64,000 nucleotides of DNA from Streptomyces eurocidicus (GCF_002891295.1 NZ_LGUI01000006.1:248001-312000); one strand, 5' to 3'; positions 1-9,281 are shown, numbered from the stretch's first letter. The notes: generated by a model from the sequence alone, not told the origin. Numbers and translations are program-made.

Positions 1-484
1 CCAGCCGGCTGGAGATGTTCTGCACGGCGATGCCGAGCAGGGCGCGGGTCCCGGCCGCGGCGGCGAGCACCACGAGGGAGGGCAGCGCCTCCACGAGCCG
101 GTCCCGGATGTGGCCCGAGGTGATCAGCGCCGTGATGGTACGGGTGGTGGCCAGCAGCCCGAACGCCTCGAAGACCCCGGAGAGGACCTGACAGCTCAGC
201 AGCGCGACCACGGCGCGCCGGTCCACGCGCCAGGCCAGGGCCAGTGCCTTGCGGACGAGTTGGGGCAGGCGCCGGCCCATCGACCGGGCGGTCAGCGGGG
301 TCTTCTCGAGCACCGCCAGGGTGGGGGAACGGAACCGTAATTCCTCCGCGGGCGTCCCGCTGGCGTCGGCGGCATCGGCGGCCAAGTTGTCCCTCCCGGT
401 GGTTGCGGCGAGCGGCGGCACGAGCGGTTGCACGATGCCGTACGGCCCGCCGGGGCCGGGTATGAAAAGCAGCAATCCACTCAA
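1..484 (-). CDS. ABC transporter transmembrane protein, C-terminally cut by window edge
   Basis: This is the N-terminal ~161 residues of an ABC-type exporter membrane domain running off the left edge. After a soluble N-terminus comes a basic amphipathic stretch and then hydrophobic segments containing VVALLSCQVLSGVFEAFGLL and LVVLAAAAGTRALLGIAV, as in lantibiotic/peptide-type ABC exporters. I chose a TTG start at 482-484 because GGAGG (complement of 493-497) lies 8 nt upstream and the frame stays open from there; a GTG further in (MQPLVPPLA...) is the alternative. A Leu codon at 338-340 reads TTA, the rare bldA-dependent codon of Streptomyces. It lies downstream of the trypsin-like cassette on the same strand, 94 nt after the next gene, so co-transcription is possible. 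Whether an ATPase domain is fused to it lies outside the window. Confidence 0.7.
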   Translation of the reverse strand, partial: MSGLLLFIPGPGGPYGIVQPLVPPLAATTGRDNLAADAADASGTPAEELRFRSPTLAVLEKTPLTARSMGRRLPQLVRKALALAWRVDRRAVVALLSCQVLSGVFEAFGLLATTRTITALITSGHIRDRLVEALPSLVVLAAAAGTRALLGIAVQNISSRL

Positions 485-578
485 ACGTGGGTCCTCCGTG
501 TTGAGCGGAGGGAGGAGGGACCATTCGGGTGGAGGGGGTGGGCCGAAGAAACCGCCGTAGCCGCCGGGGCCCGTGGGG

Positions 579-1433
579 TCAGTGGGGACGGTCGTCGATG
601 ACGATGCGGATGACCTCCGGCCAGGGGTCGTTCGGTCCGGTCCCCGGTGCGGCCGCCCCCGCCGCCGGCCCGGCGTCCGGCCGGGGACCGGGCTCCGCGA
701 CGGCACCCGGGCCCGGGCACGGCCCCGCGTTGCCCAGCTCCGCGGCGATGCGCTCGTACAACTGCCAGGCGAGCGCCCGGCTGCCGGGGTCGCCGGAGTC
801 GTCCCTGATGCGCGCCAGCACCGTGACGGCGGCGATCAGGCTCGGGCCCGAGACGGACACCTCCACCATGCCCTCGTCCGCCCCTTCTCCCGCCCGCACC
901 CTGCCGGGAACCCTGAAGTGGGGTTCCTGTCCCGCCTGTTCGACGAGGAAGGCCCAGGTGTCGCGGTGGCAGACGAGGGTCGCGGCACTGACTCCGGCGG
1001 CGGCGCGCAGCAGGCCGACGTGGCCGGTCCCACCGGCTTCCCCACCCGGCCCGCCTGCCCCACCCTCTTGGGCCTCCTCGGCCTCCCACGCCGCCCCCGG
1101 CGGCGCCCCCGTACGCTCAGCCCGCCCGGCAAGCGGCTGTGGCTCGGGCGGCGGCGGTACGTGGTGCGCTTCCCTCGCCTCCCGCGCCTCCTCCAGGCGG
1201 CGCATCAGGTCGTGGGCCGCCTCCGTCTTCACCGCCAGCTCCACGAGGTCGCGGTGCGCGGCCGACACCTCGGCACGCACCTGGCCGACCAGGTCCTGTA
1301 ACCGCTTTAGTTCCGCGCCCAGGGTGTCACGGTGATGCTGGAGCGCCTCGTGGGTCTTGAGCCTCAATTCCTTGTGCAGCAGGGCGATGCCGTCCCGCAA
1401 CGCCTCGTCGTCCCTCTTCCCGCCACCGAACAT
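579..1433 (-). CDS. Coiled-coil protein of the trypsin-like cassette, function unknown
   Basis: A 284-aa cytoplasmic protein with no signal or membrane segment. Residues ~5-95 are strongly helical and rich in K, E, L and A (LLHKELRLKTHEALQHHRDT), a likely coiled coil; residues ~95-150 are a Pro/Gly/Glu linker; residues ~150-245 form a second compact domain with alternating hydrophobic strands. The C-terminus is Gly/Pro/Ala-rich and ends in an acidic VIRIVIDD motif. The ATG at 1431-1433 has a purine-rich AGGAAGG site and follows the stop of the trypsin/TPR gene by 32 nt, so they are probably one operon. Small helical partners are common beside trypsin-like conflict proteins, but I cannot assign this one to a named family. 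Confidence 0.8.
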   Translation of the reverse strand: MFGGGKRDDEALRDGIALLHKELRLKTHEALQHHRDTLGAELKRLQDLVGQVRAEVSAAHRDLVELAVKTEAAHDLMRRLEEAREAREAHHVPPPPEPQPLAGRAERTGAPPGAAWEAEEAQEGGAGGPGGEAGGTGHVGLLRAAAGVSAATLVCHRDTWAFLVEQAGQEPHFRVPGRVRAGEGADEGMVEVSVSGPSLIAAVTVLARIRDDSGDPGSRALAWQLYERIAAELGNAGPCPGPGAVAEPGPRPDAGPAAGAAAPGTGPNDPWPEVIRIVIDDRPH

Positions 1434-1465
1434 CCCGTCCCCTTCCTGACGTGACCATGGCCGTG

Positions 1466-4400
1466 TCAGGAAGCTTCCTCCCCGTGCTCCCGGCCCGTGA
1501 TGCGACCGGGCGAGGGCGTGAAGGGGCGATCCGACGCCTCCGTCAGCTCCTCCAGGAGCGCCCCCACGGCCGGGTCCGGCGCGTGGCCCGCCGCGCGCGC
1601 CGCCCGCCCGGCCCGCTCCAGCCAGTGGCGTGCCTCGCCCGGCTGCCCCTCGCCGTAGGCCACTTGGGCCAGCAGTACGAGCAGGGCGGCGGGCAGACCG
1701 GGCCCCTGGGACGGCACCGGAGGCGGCGACGGCCCGACGACCGGTGGGGTACGGACCTCGGGAGACAGCGACGGCTCGACGACCGATGGGGTACGGGCCT
1801 CCGGCGCCGGCGTCACCGGAACCTCGCCCAGGGCCTCGCGTGCCTCGGCCGCCACCGCCGCGTCGTCCGTCTCCGCGGCCTGCCCGAACCACGAGCGCGC
1901 CTCGGCCGCCGCGCCGTCGAGCTCCGCGAGGCGGCCCAGGAGCAGCAGTGCCCGCGGCCGGTCCTCCCGGTCCGTGGAACGTGCGAGCGGCACCAGGATC
2001 GCCTTCGCCTCCTCGTACCTCTCCAGCCTGGCGAGCGCGCTGCCGAGGTAGCGCCGCACCAGGTGCTCCGCCGACGGGTCCCCGGCCGCCAGGGCCTCCC
2101 GCAGGGCTCGCTCCAGCAGCGCCGCGGCCCGCGCGAACTCGCGGCGGGCGAGCCTCGCCACGCCGAGGCCGGCCCGCGCCCGGGGCGTGACCTCCGCGTC
2201 GTCCATGGCGAGGGCGCCGCCGAGGTACTGCTCGGCGGCCCAGATCTCGCCGGCGTCCAGGAGTTCCATGCCGCAGCCCAGGAGGACGGCCGGCAGGTCG
2301 TCGGCCTCCTCGGGGGTCAGCGGCTCGTCGAACAGCTCCAGCGCCGCTCCCGTGTCCCCCCGGCTCAGCCGTACCGCCCCCAGATGTGCCTTGGCCAAGG
2401 GGGCCAGGTCCCCGGCGACCGCGCTGCCGGAGGCGAGGACCGCCTCGAAGAGGGCCTCCGCCCCGTCCGCGCCGGGGGCGTCGGCCGCCATCTTCCCCAG
2501 CTGGAGCCGGGCGATGTCGACGGCCTCCGGCGAGTCCGAGGCGGCGGCCGACTCCAGCAGTTCGCGGCCCGCCGCCGGACGTCCCTGGTGCACGCGGAGC
2601 TGGCCGAGGAAGCAGCGGGCGAGGGGCGAGAGGAAGGACTCCGCCGCCACCTCCGTGACGAGCAGGGCCTCGGCCTCGGCGATCCGCTCGGGGTCCTCGC
2701 CGTCCATCAGCATCAGCGCGAGGTCGATCCGGGCCACCCGTGACCAGTGCGGGTGCCCGGAGTCGACGGCCTTGCCGTACGCGTCCTCCGCACCGGCGTG
2801 GTCGCCCTGGCGGGCCAGGAGGTCGCCGAGCAGGTCCGCCGCGTGCGGGGCGTGGTCGGCCTCGGCCGAGCACGCGATCTCCCGGAGGGCCCCGCGCGCC
2901 CGCTCGTCACCGCACGCCACGAACATCATGGCCAGGTCCAGCCGGGCGACCGGGGCCCACACGGGGTGCTCCGAGCCGATCGCCCGGCGGTACGCGCCCT
3001 CCGCCCCGGTCCACTCCCCCAGCGCCGTGAGGGCGTCGCCGAGCAGGTCGGCGGCGCGCGCGGACTGTTCGGGGTGACCGGACCGGGCGACCTCGGTGAG
3101 CAGGGCCACCGCGCCCTCGTGGTCGCCGTCCGCCATTCGGACGGCCCCCAGGTCCACTCGGGCGAGGGGCGCCCAGCTCTCGTGTCCGGAGCCGGCCACC
3201 CGCCGGAGCTCGGCGGCGGCGCCCTCGCGGTCGCCGTCCGTCGCGAGGAGCAGGGCCAGCTGGTGCCGGGCGCGCAGGGACTGCGCCAGGTCGCTGTGGT
3301 CGGCGACCCGTTCCAGGGCCGCCCGGCCCCGCTCCTTGTCGCCCTGGACCCACAGCATCCAGCCGGCGGTGATCTGGGCGTTCTGCGCGGCGAAGGCGAT
3401 CGGGGAGGCGGCCGCGGCCTCGACCAGGGGGCGCGCCTGCTCGAACTCCCCCTGCTGGGCGAGGAGCCGGCCGAGCCCGTCCTGGGCCAGGGGCAGGACC
3501 ATGGGGTTCCCGGAGGCCAGTGCCGACTCCAGCAGCGTACGGGCGCGGTCCAGCTCGCCCCGGTCGAGGAGCAGCGCGCTGAGGTTGACCTGCGCCAGCG
3601 GCACGGCCTGCGCGAGCGCCGAGTCGCGGACCGCCCGGGGCAGGGTGATCGGTCCGGGCGGTTCGCCGCGGGGCCGTGGGGCGGCGGCGCCCGTCCGGGG
3701 CGGTGCCGGGTCGGACGGGCGGAACAGCGGCGGGGGCGCGTCCTCGGGGGCCGTTCCCGGCTTGCCCTTGGCGGTCGCGCGCGGTGCGGACAGCTCGCCC
3801 CGCCGGAGCAGCAGTCCGCCGAGGCTGGCCTCGGCCAGGGGCACGCTCTGCGGGTCCCCGGAGGCCAGGGCGCTCTCCAGCAGCCCGCGGGCGCGCTCCG
3901 GTTCGCCCTGCGCGATGAGCAGGCCGCCGAGCCCGGCCTGGGCCAGCGGTACCGCCTGGGGGTGGTGGGAGGCGAGGGCCAGCTCCAGCCGGCCGCACGC
4001 CTCCTCGCACCGGCCGAGGAGGTTCAGTACGGCGGCGAGGTCGACCTGGGCGAGCGGGACGACGTCGGCGCGGCCGGATCCGGCGGCCTCCTCCAGCAGC
4101 GTCTGGGCCCGTTCGACGTCCTGCGCGTTCAGCGCGACCTCGCCCAGCAGGAGCGCCGCCCACGCCACGACGTCGCCGTCGCCGGTGCCGTGGGCGCGCT
4201 CCAGGGCGAGGACCGCGAAGTCGCCCTGTTCGCGGGTGAACGCGGCGAAGGCGACGCCGAGCAGGCCGTCCGCCGGGACGGTGGCCACGGCGTGCCGCCA
4301 GGCGTGCCCGGGGACGGCGGTGGGCTCGGGGACGGGCCGGTGGTCCAGATAGCCGGGCAGATAGGCGAACGCCCGGTAGGAGGGCTCCGTGGCGCCCGGG

Positions 4401-5998
4401 AACTGGCCCAGGAGGGTGATGCTCCCGGCGACCGGTCGCATCGCCCAGTCGAGGCCCGTCCGGAACGCCTCGTCCGTCAGGACCCGGTACGGCGGGACGC
4501 CGGCGCGGTAGCCGGCGGCGAGTTCGCGGAGCGTGGTCCCGGTGAGGGGCGCGCCGCAGCCCATGCGCTGCCAGTCGACGGCGGCGCGCACGACCGCCCA
4601 GCCCTCGGGGCAGCCCTCCCGGCCGCCGTTGTAGGTCTCCTCCAGGAGGGGGGCGGCGACCATGCGCTCGCCGATGCCGCGGTCGGTGAAGTCCTCGCCC
4701 TCGTAGAGGCGGGCGGCCTCCGGCAGGTCCTCGTCGTGGAAGAGCCGGGGCAGCTGGATCCGGGTGGCCCGGCCGAGGACGGTACGGGCCGTACGGCTGA
4801 CCTCGTCCGTCGCCGAGAGGACGCGGGTGAGCCGCTCGGAGGTGAGGGTGGCGACCACCGTCACGGGCGGGTCGAGCCGGGCGAAGGCGTCCAGGACCTT
4901 GAGGTCGACCCCGCCGGGCCGGAGGTAGTCGTCGAGGTCGTCCAGCCAGAGCACGGCCCGGTCCCCGCCGGTCGGCAGCCGCAGCCGGGCCAGTGCGCCG
5001 GGGGCGCCCGGGGCGCGGTGGGGCACCACGAGCCGTGGTTCGGGGCGGCGGCGACGCAGCCGCTCGATCAGGGTGCGGGACTTGCCCACCTTGGAGTCAC
5101 CGGTGACCAGGACGAAGGGGGCCGAGTCCAGCGCGTGGTCCAGCTCGGCGTCCTCGCGGCGCCGGGGTGCGTACGGCGGGTCGGGGTCGCGGTCGAGGTC
5201 CTTGGAGGGGGTGACGCCGATGTCGTAGAAACGGATCTCACCGACCTTCGGGAGCTGTCCGTCGGCGCGCAGCGGCAGTTCCAGCAGGCTTTCCAGGAGG
5301 TCCTGCCGGTCCTTCTCCGCCGCCCGCTCCCGGCGTTCGACGGCAGGCGGCCGGCGGATCAGTCCGGCGAGGGGCGGCCAGTAGCGGGCGAGCGTTTCGA
5401 CCGGGATCGCGTAACCGGTCCTCGGGTCCCGTTTCTCACCGGGCCTGTCCCGTGTGACGACGATGCCGATGACGCCTTCGAGCGTCATGTCCCATACCGG
5501 TGAACCGGAGAATCCGGGCGCGATTTCCTGGCCCAGCGCGGAGCCGGCCTGGAGCTGTATCCATTCCGTCTCGGCGGGGCCGACGCACCGTCCGTCCGTC
5601 GACACCCCGCCCCATTTATGGGTGCCTTCGGGATATCCGTAGGCGTGGAACGCGTGGTCCCAGATGCCGCCCTCGGTGGACACCAGGGGCGCGGGGCGGG
5701 CCTCGGGCGGCAGGGGGCCGCGCAGTTCGAGGACGGCCACGTCTCCCGTCCAGTTCCGGCTGTCCTGGGGGTGCCAGCCGCCCTCGGCCACGACGGCGGG
5801 GACGGGGTCCTCCGCGGCGGCGTGCTGGAAGCGGACGTGGACCGGCCGGTCAGGGGGTTCCGGCCGGCCCTGGGGCACGAGGACATGGGCGCAGGTGAGC
5901 ACGTGCCGGTCGGTGACCAGCACGCCCACACCGTTCGGGGCACCGTCGCGGGTGCGCCGGACGCCCACGACCCAGGGCAGCCGTTCCCACCGCACCAC
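1466..5998 (-). CDS. Trypsin-like protease / P-loop NTPase / TPR protein (1510 aa)
   Basis: Residues 1-210 are an S1-type serine protease without a signal peptide: the triad is visible as His38 (TCAHVL), Asp86 (TGDVAVLEL) and Ser164 (GFSGSP, an altered form of GDSGGP). Residues ~285-460 carry a P-loop domain with Walker A GDSKVGKS (300-307) and Walker B VLWLDDLDD (349-357). From ~600 to ~1430 it is built of TPR-like repeats, mostly repeating LGxLLxxxGExxxAxxLLExA, with a Pro/Gly insertion near 760-800. Protease-NTPase-superstructure proteins of this kind are known as sensor-effectors in bacterial conflict and programmed-death systems; that role here is inference. The start is one of two consecutive GTG codons (5998 or 5995), 6 nt after the Trypco1-like gene, so translation is likely coupled. 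Regulated proteolysis of a cytoplasmic target is the simplest model; no substrate can be deduced. Confidence 0.88.
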   Translation of the reverse strand: MVRWERLPWVVGVRRTRDGAPNGVGVLVTDRHVLTCAHVLVPQGRPEPPDRPVHVRFQHAAAEDPVPAVVAEGGWHPQDSRNWTGDVAVLELRGPLPPEARPAPLVSTEGGIWDHAFHAYGYPEGTHKWGGVSTDGRCVGPAETEWIQLQAGSALGQEIAPGFSGSPVWDMTLEGVIGIVVTRDRPGEKRDPRTGYAIPVETLARYWPPLAGLIRRPPAVERRERAAEKDRQDLLESLLELPLRADGQLPKVGEIRFYDIGVTPSKDLDRDPDPPYAPRRREDAELDHALDSAPFVLVTGDSKVGKSRTLIERLRRRRPEPRLVVPHRAPGAPGALARLRLPTGGDRAVLWLDDLDDYLRPGGVDLKVLDAFARLDPPVTVVATLTSERLTRVLSATDEVSRTARTVLGRATRIQLPRLFHDEDLPEAARLYEGEDFTDRGIGERMVAAPLLEETYNGGREGCPEGWAVVRAAVDWQRMGCGAPLTGTTLRELAAGYRAGVPPYRVLTDEAFRTGLDWAMRPVAGSITLLGQFPGATEPSYRAFAYLPGYLDHRPVPEPTAVPGHAWRHAVATVPADGLLGVAFAAFTREQGDFAVLALERAHGTGDGDVVAWAALLLGEVALNAQDVERAQTLLEEAAGSGRADVVPLAQVDLAAVLNLLGRCEEACGRLELALASHHPQAVPLAQAGLGGLLIAQGEPERARGLLESALASGDPQSVPLAEASLGGLLLRRGELSAPRATAKGKPGTAPEDAPPPLFRPSDPAPPRTGAAAPRPRGEPPGPITLPRAVRDSALAQAVPLAQVNLSALLLDRGELDRARTLLESALASGNPMVLPLAQDGLGRLLAQQGEFEQARPLVEAAAASPIAFAAQNAQITAGWMLWVQGDKERGRAALERVADHSDLAQSLRARHQLALLLATDGDREGAAAELRRVAGSGHESWAPLARVDLGAVRMADGDHEGAVALLTEVARSGHPEQSARAADLLGDALTALGEWTGAEGAYRRAIGSEHPVWAPVARLDLAMMFVACGDERARGALREIACSAEADHAPHAADLLGDLLARQGDHAGAEDAYGKAVDSGHPHWSRVARIDLALMLMDGEDPERIAEAEALLVTEVAAESFLSPLARCFLGQLRVHQGRPAAGRELLESAAASDSPEAVDIARLQLGKMAADAPGADGAEALFEAVLASGSAVAGDLAPLAKAHLGAVRLSRGDTGAALELFDEPLTPEEADDLPAVLLGCGMELLDAGEIWAAEQYLGGALAMDDAEVTPRARAGLGVARLARREFARAAALLERALREALAAGDPSAEHLVRRYLGSALARLERYEEAKAILVPLARSTDREDRPRALLLLGRLAELDGAAAEARSWFGQAAETDDAAVAAEAREALGEVPVTPAPEARTPSVVEPSLSPEVRTPPVVGPSPPPVPSQGPGLPAALLVLLAQVAYGEGQPGEARHWLERAGRAARAAGHAPDPAVGALLEELTEASDRPFTPSPGRITGREHGEEAS

Positions 5999-6004
5999 GG
6001 CCGG

Positions 6005-6328
6005 TCACCCGGTGCCGGAGGCGCGCCGCCAGCCGAGCCTGACGCCGAAGTGGCCCTCCGTCGCGGACTTGGCCACCACGACGCCCGCCTCGGCGTTGAG
6101 CTTGATGCCGAATTCGATGTCGTACTCGTCGGGGGCCAGTTGGCGCAGCAGTCCGAGCAGCGCCTCGATCGCGGGCCTGCTGCCGGAGAGGATCTGGTCC
6201 AGGCGCCTGCCCGCGGTCAGCAGTCCGTCGTCGTCACGGGCGACGTTCTCCAGGCCGGGTGTGTTCTCCTCGATCTCGACGATCATGGAGGAGCCGTCCG
6301 GTGCCTCGAAGCGCACGAGATCGCTCAT
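6005..6328 (-). CDS. Trypco1-like (CU044_2847 family) protein
   Basis: A 107-aa protein matching the trypsin-co-occurring domain 1 pattern: an N-terminal strand pair (VRFEAPDGSSMIVEIEE), a central helix (IEALLGLLRQLAPDEYDIEF) and a C-terminal FGIKLNAEAG...GVRLGW block. The family is typically encoded next to trypsin-like proteases fused to NTPases and is thought to bind or inhibit them; here it is the first gene of the protease operon, ending 6 nt before the protease start, which supports a partner role. The ATG at 6326-6328 is preceded by GAGGGA; a longer in-frame extension to 6412 lacks a ribosome site and overlaps the divergent promoter region, so I rejected it. Confidence 0.85.
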   Translation of the reverse strand: MSDLVRFEAPDGSSMIVEIEENTPGLENVARDDDGLLTAGRRLDQILSGSRPAIEALLGLLRQLAPDEYDIEFGIKLNAEAGVVVAKSATEGHFGVRLGWRRASGTG

Positions 6329-6459
6329 CGCCGTTCCCTCGTTTCCCCCGTCGAACGGAACGGGATCGATTCTAGGGCCGCCCGCCCGGAATTCCGCCGG
6401 GTGTGCCGTCATCTCCCGGGAAACTTACGGAAGTCAAGGGTCCGGGTTAACCTGGGCCC
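6329..6459. promoter_or_regulatory. Divergent intergenic region between the protease operon and the Hsp70-like gene
   Basis: This 131-bp gap separates two outward-facing operons and must hold both promoters. It is noticeably less GC-rich than the flanks, with AT-rich patches (AAACTTACGGAAGT near 6421 and GGGTTAACC near 6445). I could not pick -35/-10 boxes with confidence. The short distance suggests joint control of the two arms. Confidence 0.4.
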
Positions 6460-7719
6460 GTGTTCCTGGGAATGGACGTCGGGACGGGAACGGTCGCGAT
6501 ACGCGGTATGGACGGCGCGCGTTTTTTGGAATGCGCCCCCTATGCGCTGGCGGCCGTCGTCCGCGCGTACGTGGCGAGGGCGCGGGCGGAAGGGGCGGCG
6601 GGAATCCGGGCGACCGGCGCCGTGGTCTCCGTTCCGGAGGAATGGTGCGCGGAGAGCGGCGGTGCGCGGCGGGAGGCGCTCTTCACCGAACTGTCCGCCG
6701 CGGGTGTGCCCTTGTCCGGATCCGCGCCCGGATTCGTGCCCGCGTCCGTCGCCGTCCTGGCCGGCGCGGCCGCGGCGACTCCCGTGGACGGCGTGGCCGA
6801 CCGGCTGGTCTGCGACATCGGGCCGGAGGGGGCCGGCGTCACGCTCTGCCGCGTCTCCGGTGCGCCCGGGGCTCCGGGCGCCGTCGTCGAGCACGTCGAC
6901 TCGGCGACGGCCGGCACGTCCGGGGTGCCGCGCGAAGGCGGTCCGGCCGCCCACGCGCTCGCCCACGGGAGTGCGGGCGCCGACCGCGCGCGCAGGGCCG
7001 AACTCCTGCTGGCGCGGGCCCTGGTCCACCCGCGCTACCGGGACGCCCCGCTGCACCCGGCCTGCGGTCCTCCCGCCCGGCGGGCCGTGACGGCCGGGGA
7101 GGCGATCGACGCCTTCGGCCCCGTAGCGGACGCCGTACGGGCCGCCGGTGCCGCCCTGCTGGCACGGTGTCCCGGCCGCCCCGGCGCTCCGGACCGGGTC
7201 GTCGTCACCGGCCCGCTGGCCGCGCACCCGCTCGCCCGGCACTCCGTGATCCGGTCCCTGCCGGCCCCATGGGTCCCGGCCGCGCCGTACGTCGACGTCC
7301 CGGCGCCCGGCGCGGCGGCGGCCGGGGCGCTGCTGATCGCCGAAGGGGCCGTCCGGGCGCCCGGACCGGCGCCGCACACCCTCGGCCTGCCGGTCCATGA
7401 GATCCGGCGGGGCCGGCTGGTGGCCCGCCGGATCCCGCTCACGGAGGCCGGTGGGCCGCCGCCCCTGACAGTGCTGGACGACGGTTCCCCGGTGGTCGTC
7501 GAGATCCCGCCGACCGAGGGGTTCCGGCTCCTCGTCGAGGTCCAGGAGTACGGGCACGGGGCCCGCCGCGCGCTCGCCCCGCCCTGCGCCGCGCCGCCCG
7601 CCGGGAGTTACCACGTCGGGCTCCATCCGGCCCGACGCGGGTTCGGGGTGCTGGTCCTCCGCCCGGTGGGCGGGGGCGAGGCGGCGCTCGTCCCCTTGGG
7701 CGCACCGGACGGGGTGTGA
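6460..7719 (+). CDS. Hsp70/actin-fold ATPase without substrate-binding domain
   Basis: A 419-aa protein with the ASKHA nucleotide-binding fold: phosphate-1 loop GMDVGTGTVAIRG at residues 4-16, a phosphate-2-like CDIGPEGAGVTL at 118-129 and an adenosine-type VVVTGPLAA at 247-255. It is about the size of the Hsp70 ATPase domain; a C-terminal ~130-residue beta-rich part is not recognisably DnaK peptide-binding domain, and no DnaJ-type gene is adjacent. The GTG at 6460 gives a start immediately before the phosphate loop; an ATG at 6472 would cut into it. It is the first plus-strand gene, 30 nt before a coiled-coil gene, so the two form an operon. A second, longer Hsp70-like protein is encoded at 9338-11287. 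Role: probably an ATP-dependent scaffold or chaperone of this cassette (inference). Confidence 0.78.
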   Translation: MFLGMDVGTGTVAIRGMDGARFLECAPYALAAVVRAYVARARAEGAAGIRATGAVVSVPEEWCAESGGARREALFTELSAAGVPLSGSAPGFVPASVAVLAGAAAATPVDGVADRLVCDIGPEGAGVTLCRVSGAPGAPGAVVEHVDSATAGTSGVPREGGPAAHALAHGSAGADRARRAELLLARALVHPRYRDAPLHPACGPPARRAVTAGEAIDAFGPVADAVRAAGAALLARCPGRPGAPDRVVVTGPLAAHPLARHSVIRSLPAPWVPAAPYVDVPAPGAAAAGALLIAEGAVRAPGPAPHTLGLPVHEIRRGRLVARRIPLTEAGGPPPLTVLDDGSPVVVEIPPTEGFRLLVEVQEYGHGARRALAPPCAAPPAGSYHVGLHPARRGFGVLVLRPVGGGEAALVPLGAPDGV

Positions 7720-7749
7720 GTCGCGCACGACGGCGAGGGAGGGAGAACC

Positions 7750-8999
7750 GTGCCGGATCGGGCGGAGGAAGCGAAGGCGGGGCTCGCGGCGGCGCTGGCC
7801 CGGGACGACGACGGCCTCGCGGCGCTGCACGCCCTGCGCTGGGCGCTGGTCTGGTCGGCGGGGGTCATGGGACGGCTGCCGGACGAGGCGCCGCGAGGGG
7901 CGGGGGAAGACGGCGGGGACCCGGCGGGGTCCCCGGGGCGGGGGCAGGACCCGCCGCGCCTGCCCCCGGAAGCCGGGGAGGCGACCGGGGCGGGGAAGCC
8001 GGGGCCGGGCGCGTCGCCCCTCGCCGGGGGCGGGCCGGGGAAGCGCCCGAGGGCGCCGGGGAGCCGGCCGGGCCCGCGAGGCGCACGCCGCCCCTCGCCG
8101 TGGCCCGGCCGTCGGCGGAGCCCCTCGGGGAACCGGCCCCCGTGGGCCCGTCCGCGCGGTGTCTCGAAGCGGTCTTCCTCCTCGACGACGCCCTGACCGA
8201 GGCCGAGGGCGTGTCACGGGCGGCCGTACGGCTGCTGGCGCGGGCCCGGCCGGGGCCGACCGCCGAGGCGTATCTGCGGGACAGGGAGCGCGAACTGGGC
8301 GAGGTGAAGCGGCGGACCGCCGCCGCCCGCGCGGACTTCGACGGCCTCGCGGAGGCCGAGGAGGAGCTGCGCGGCCGGCTGGCGGAGTACGCGGACCTGC
8401 GGGAGCGCGTGGCCGAACTCCGCCGCCTGGAGCGGCTGGTCGAGGCCCTGGACGCGCTCTCCGGCCAGCGCGCCGCCGTCGGGGAACGGCTGGCCCGGCT
8501 GCGGTCCCGCGCCGACGGCGTCGAGGATGCGGTGGCCCGGGACGGCGTGGAACTGCTGAGGCTCACCCGGGACCAGCTGGCCCTGCTCGCGCCCCGGGCC
8601 CGTACGGCGCTGGAGGACGCCGCGGCCGCGCAGGCGGAACTCGCCTTCGAGGAGGGCCGGCTGGCGGGGTCGGAGGACCGGCTGGCCGCGGTGTCCGCCC
8701 GTCTGGCGGAGGTGGACGTCCTGCGCCGGGAGCGCGCGTCCGCCCTGTCCGCCCGCACCCGGGCCGACCGCCGGCTGGCCGACGCGCTGGCGTCGCTGCC
8801 GGAGTCCTGGCACGGCCCGTACGGCGACGGCACGGCGCCGGAGCGGGCCCGCGCGCTCCTCGACGGGGTCGAGGAGCGGCTGCGGGACGTGGAGGAGGCG
8901 CTGCGGCGGGCGCTGGACGAGGAGGAGGCGGCCCCGGTGCCCGGCCGGACGGTCCTCGCCTGGGGCGACGAAGAGCCGCCCGGGGCGGCGGCACGATGA
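7750..8999 (+). CDS. Coiled-coil protein, apparent 1-nt frameshift
   Basis: Two reading frames are needed. The first opens at GTG 7750 behind GAGGGAGGGAG and encodes a helical head (RAEEAKAGLAAALARDD) followed by a Gly/Pro-rich tail; the second picks up near 8030-8045 in the -1 frame and continues as LAVARPSAEPLGE into a long coiled coil (RDRERELGEVKRRTAAARAD, RERVAELRRLERLVEALDAL) to the stop at 8999. Neither half has a sensible end or beginning, and joined they give ~416 aa. The switch lies in the tract GGGGGCGGGCCGGGG, where a missing base is an easy sequencing or replication error. The encoded protein resembles the filament-like coiled coils that accompany AAA+ and Hsp70-like ATPases. No catalytic motif is visible. 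It follows the Hsp70-like gene by 30 nt. Confidence 0.65.
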
Positions 9000-9010
9000 G
9001 CTCCCGGGCC

Positions 9011-9281
9011 GGGCGCCCGGGAGACCTGGTCAGCACACGCGCGACTCCGCCCCGCCCGGAGGAGAAAGCCCAGGTCCCCGACCGAACAACCCCCGCCCGG
9101 GGCGACGGTGAGATGGTCCCCGCGCCAGTGAACGCGGCCGACGCGGACAACCCCCGCCCAGGGCGACAGTGAACCCGGGCGGATCGCCCGGGAACCCCGG
9201 TCAACACACCCACGACTCCGCCCCGCCCGGAGAAGAAAGCCCAGGCCCCCGACCGAACAACCCCCGCCCGGGGCGGCGAAG
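9011..9281. repeat. Two ~100-bp imperfect direct repeats between convergent operons
   Basis: The 338-bp gap 9000-9337 holds no convincing gene. It contains copy 1 at about 9011-9111 and copy 2 at about 9180-9281, each running from GCCCGGGA through GACTCCGCCCCGCCCGGAG to CGAACAACCCCCGCCC. A third partial copy (ACAACCCCCGCCC..GGGCGACAGTGAA) sits at about 9146-9172. The repeats lie between the 3' ends of converging genes and contain GC-rich dyads, so they may act as bidirectional terminators; their duplication is the oddity. Confidence 0.75.

Noticed and set aside
2747..5503. Long open frame on the plus strand opposite the trypsin/TPR gene (918 codons).
   Set aside because: It has no family motif and mirrors the third-position GC bias of the minus-strand gene; such long antisense frames are common at this GC content.
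9011..9281. Direct repeats considered as a CRISPR array.
   Set aside because: Repeat units are ~100 bp with only two copies, no regular spacers and no cas genes.
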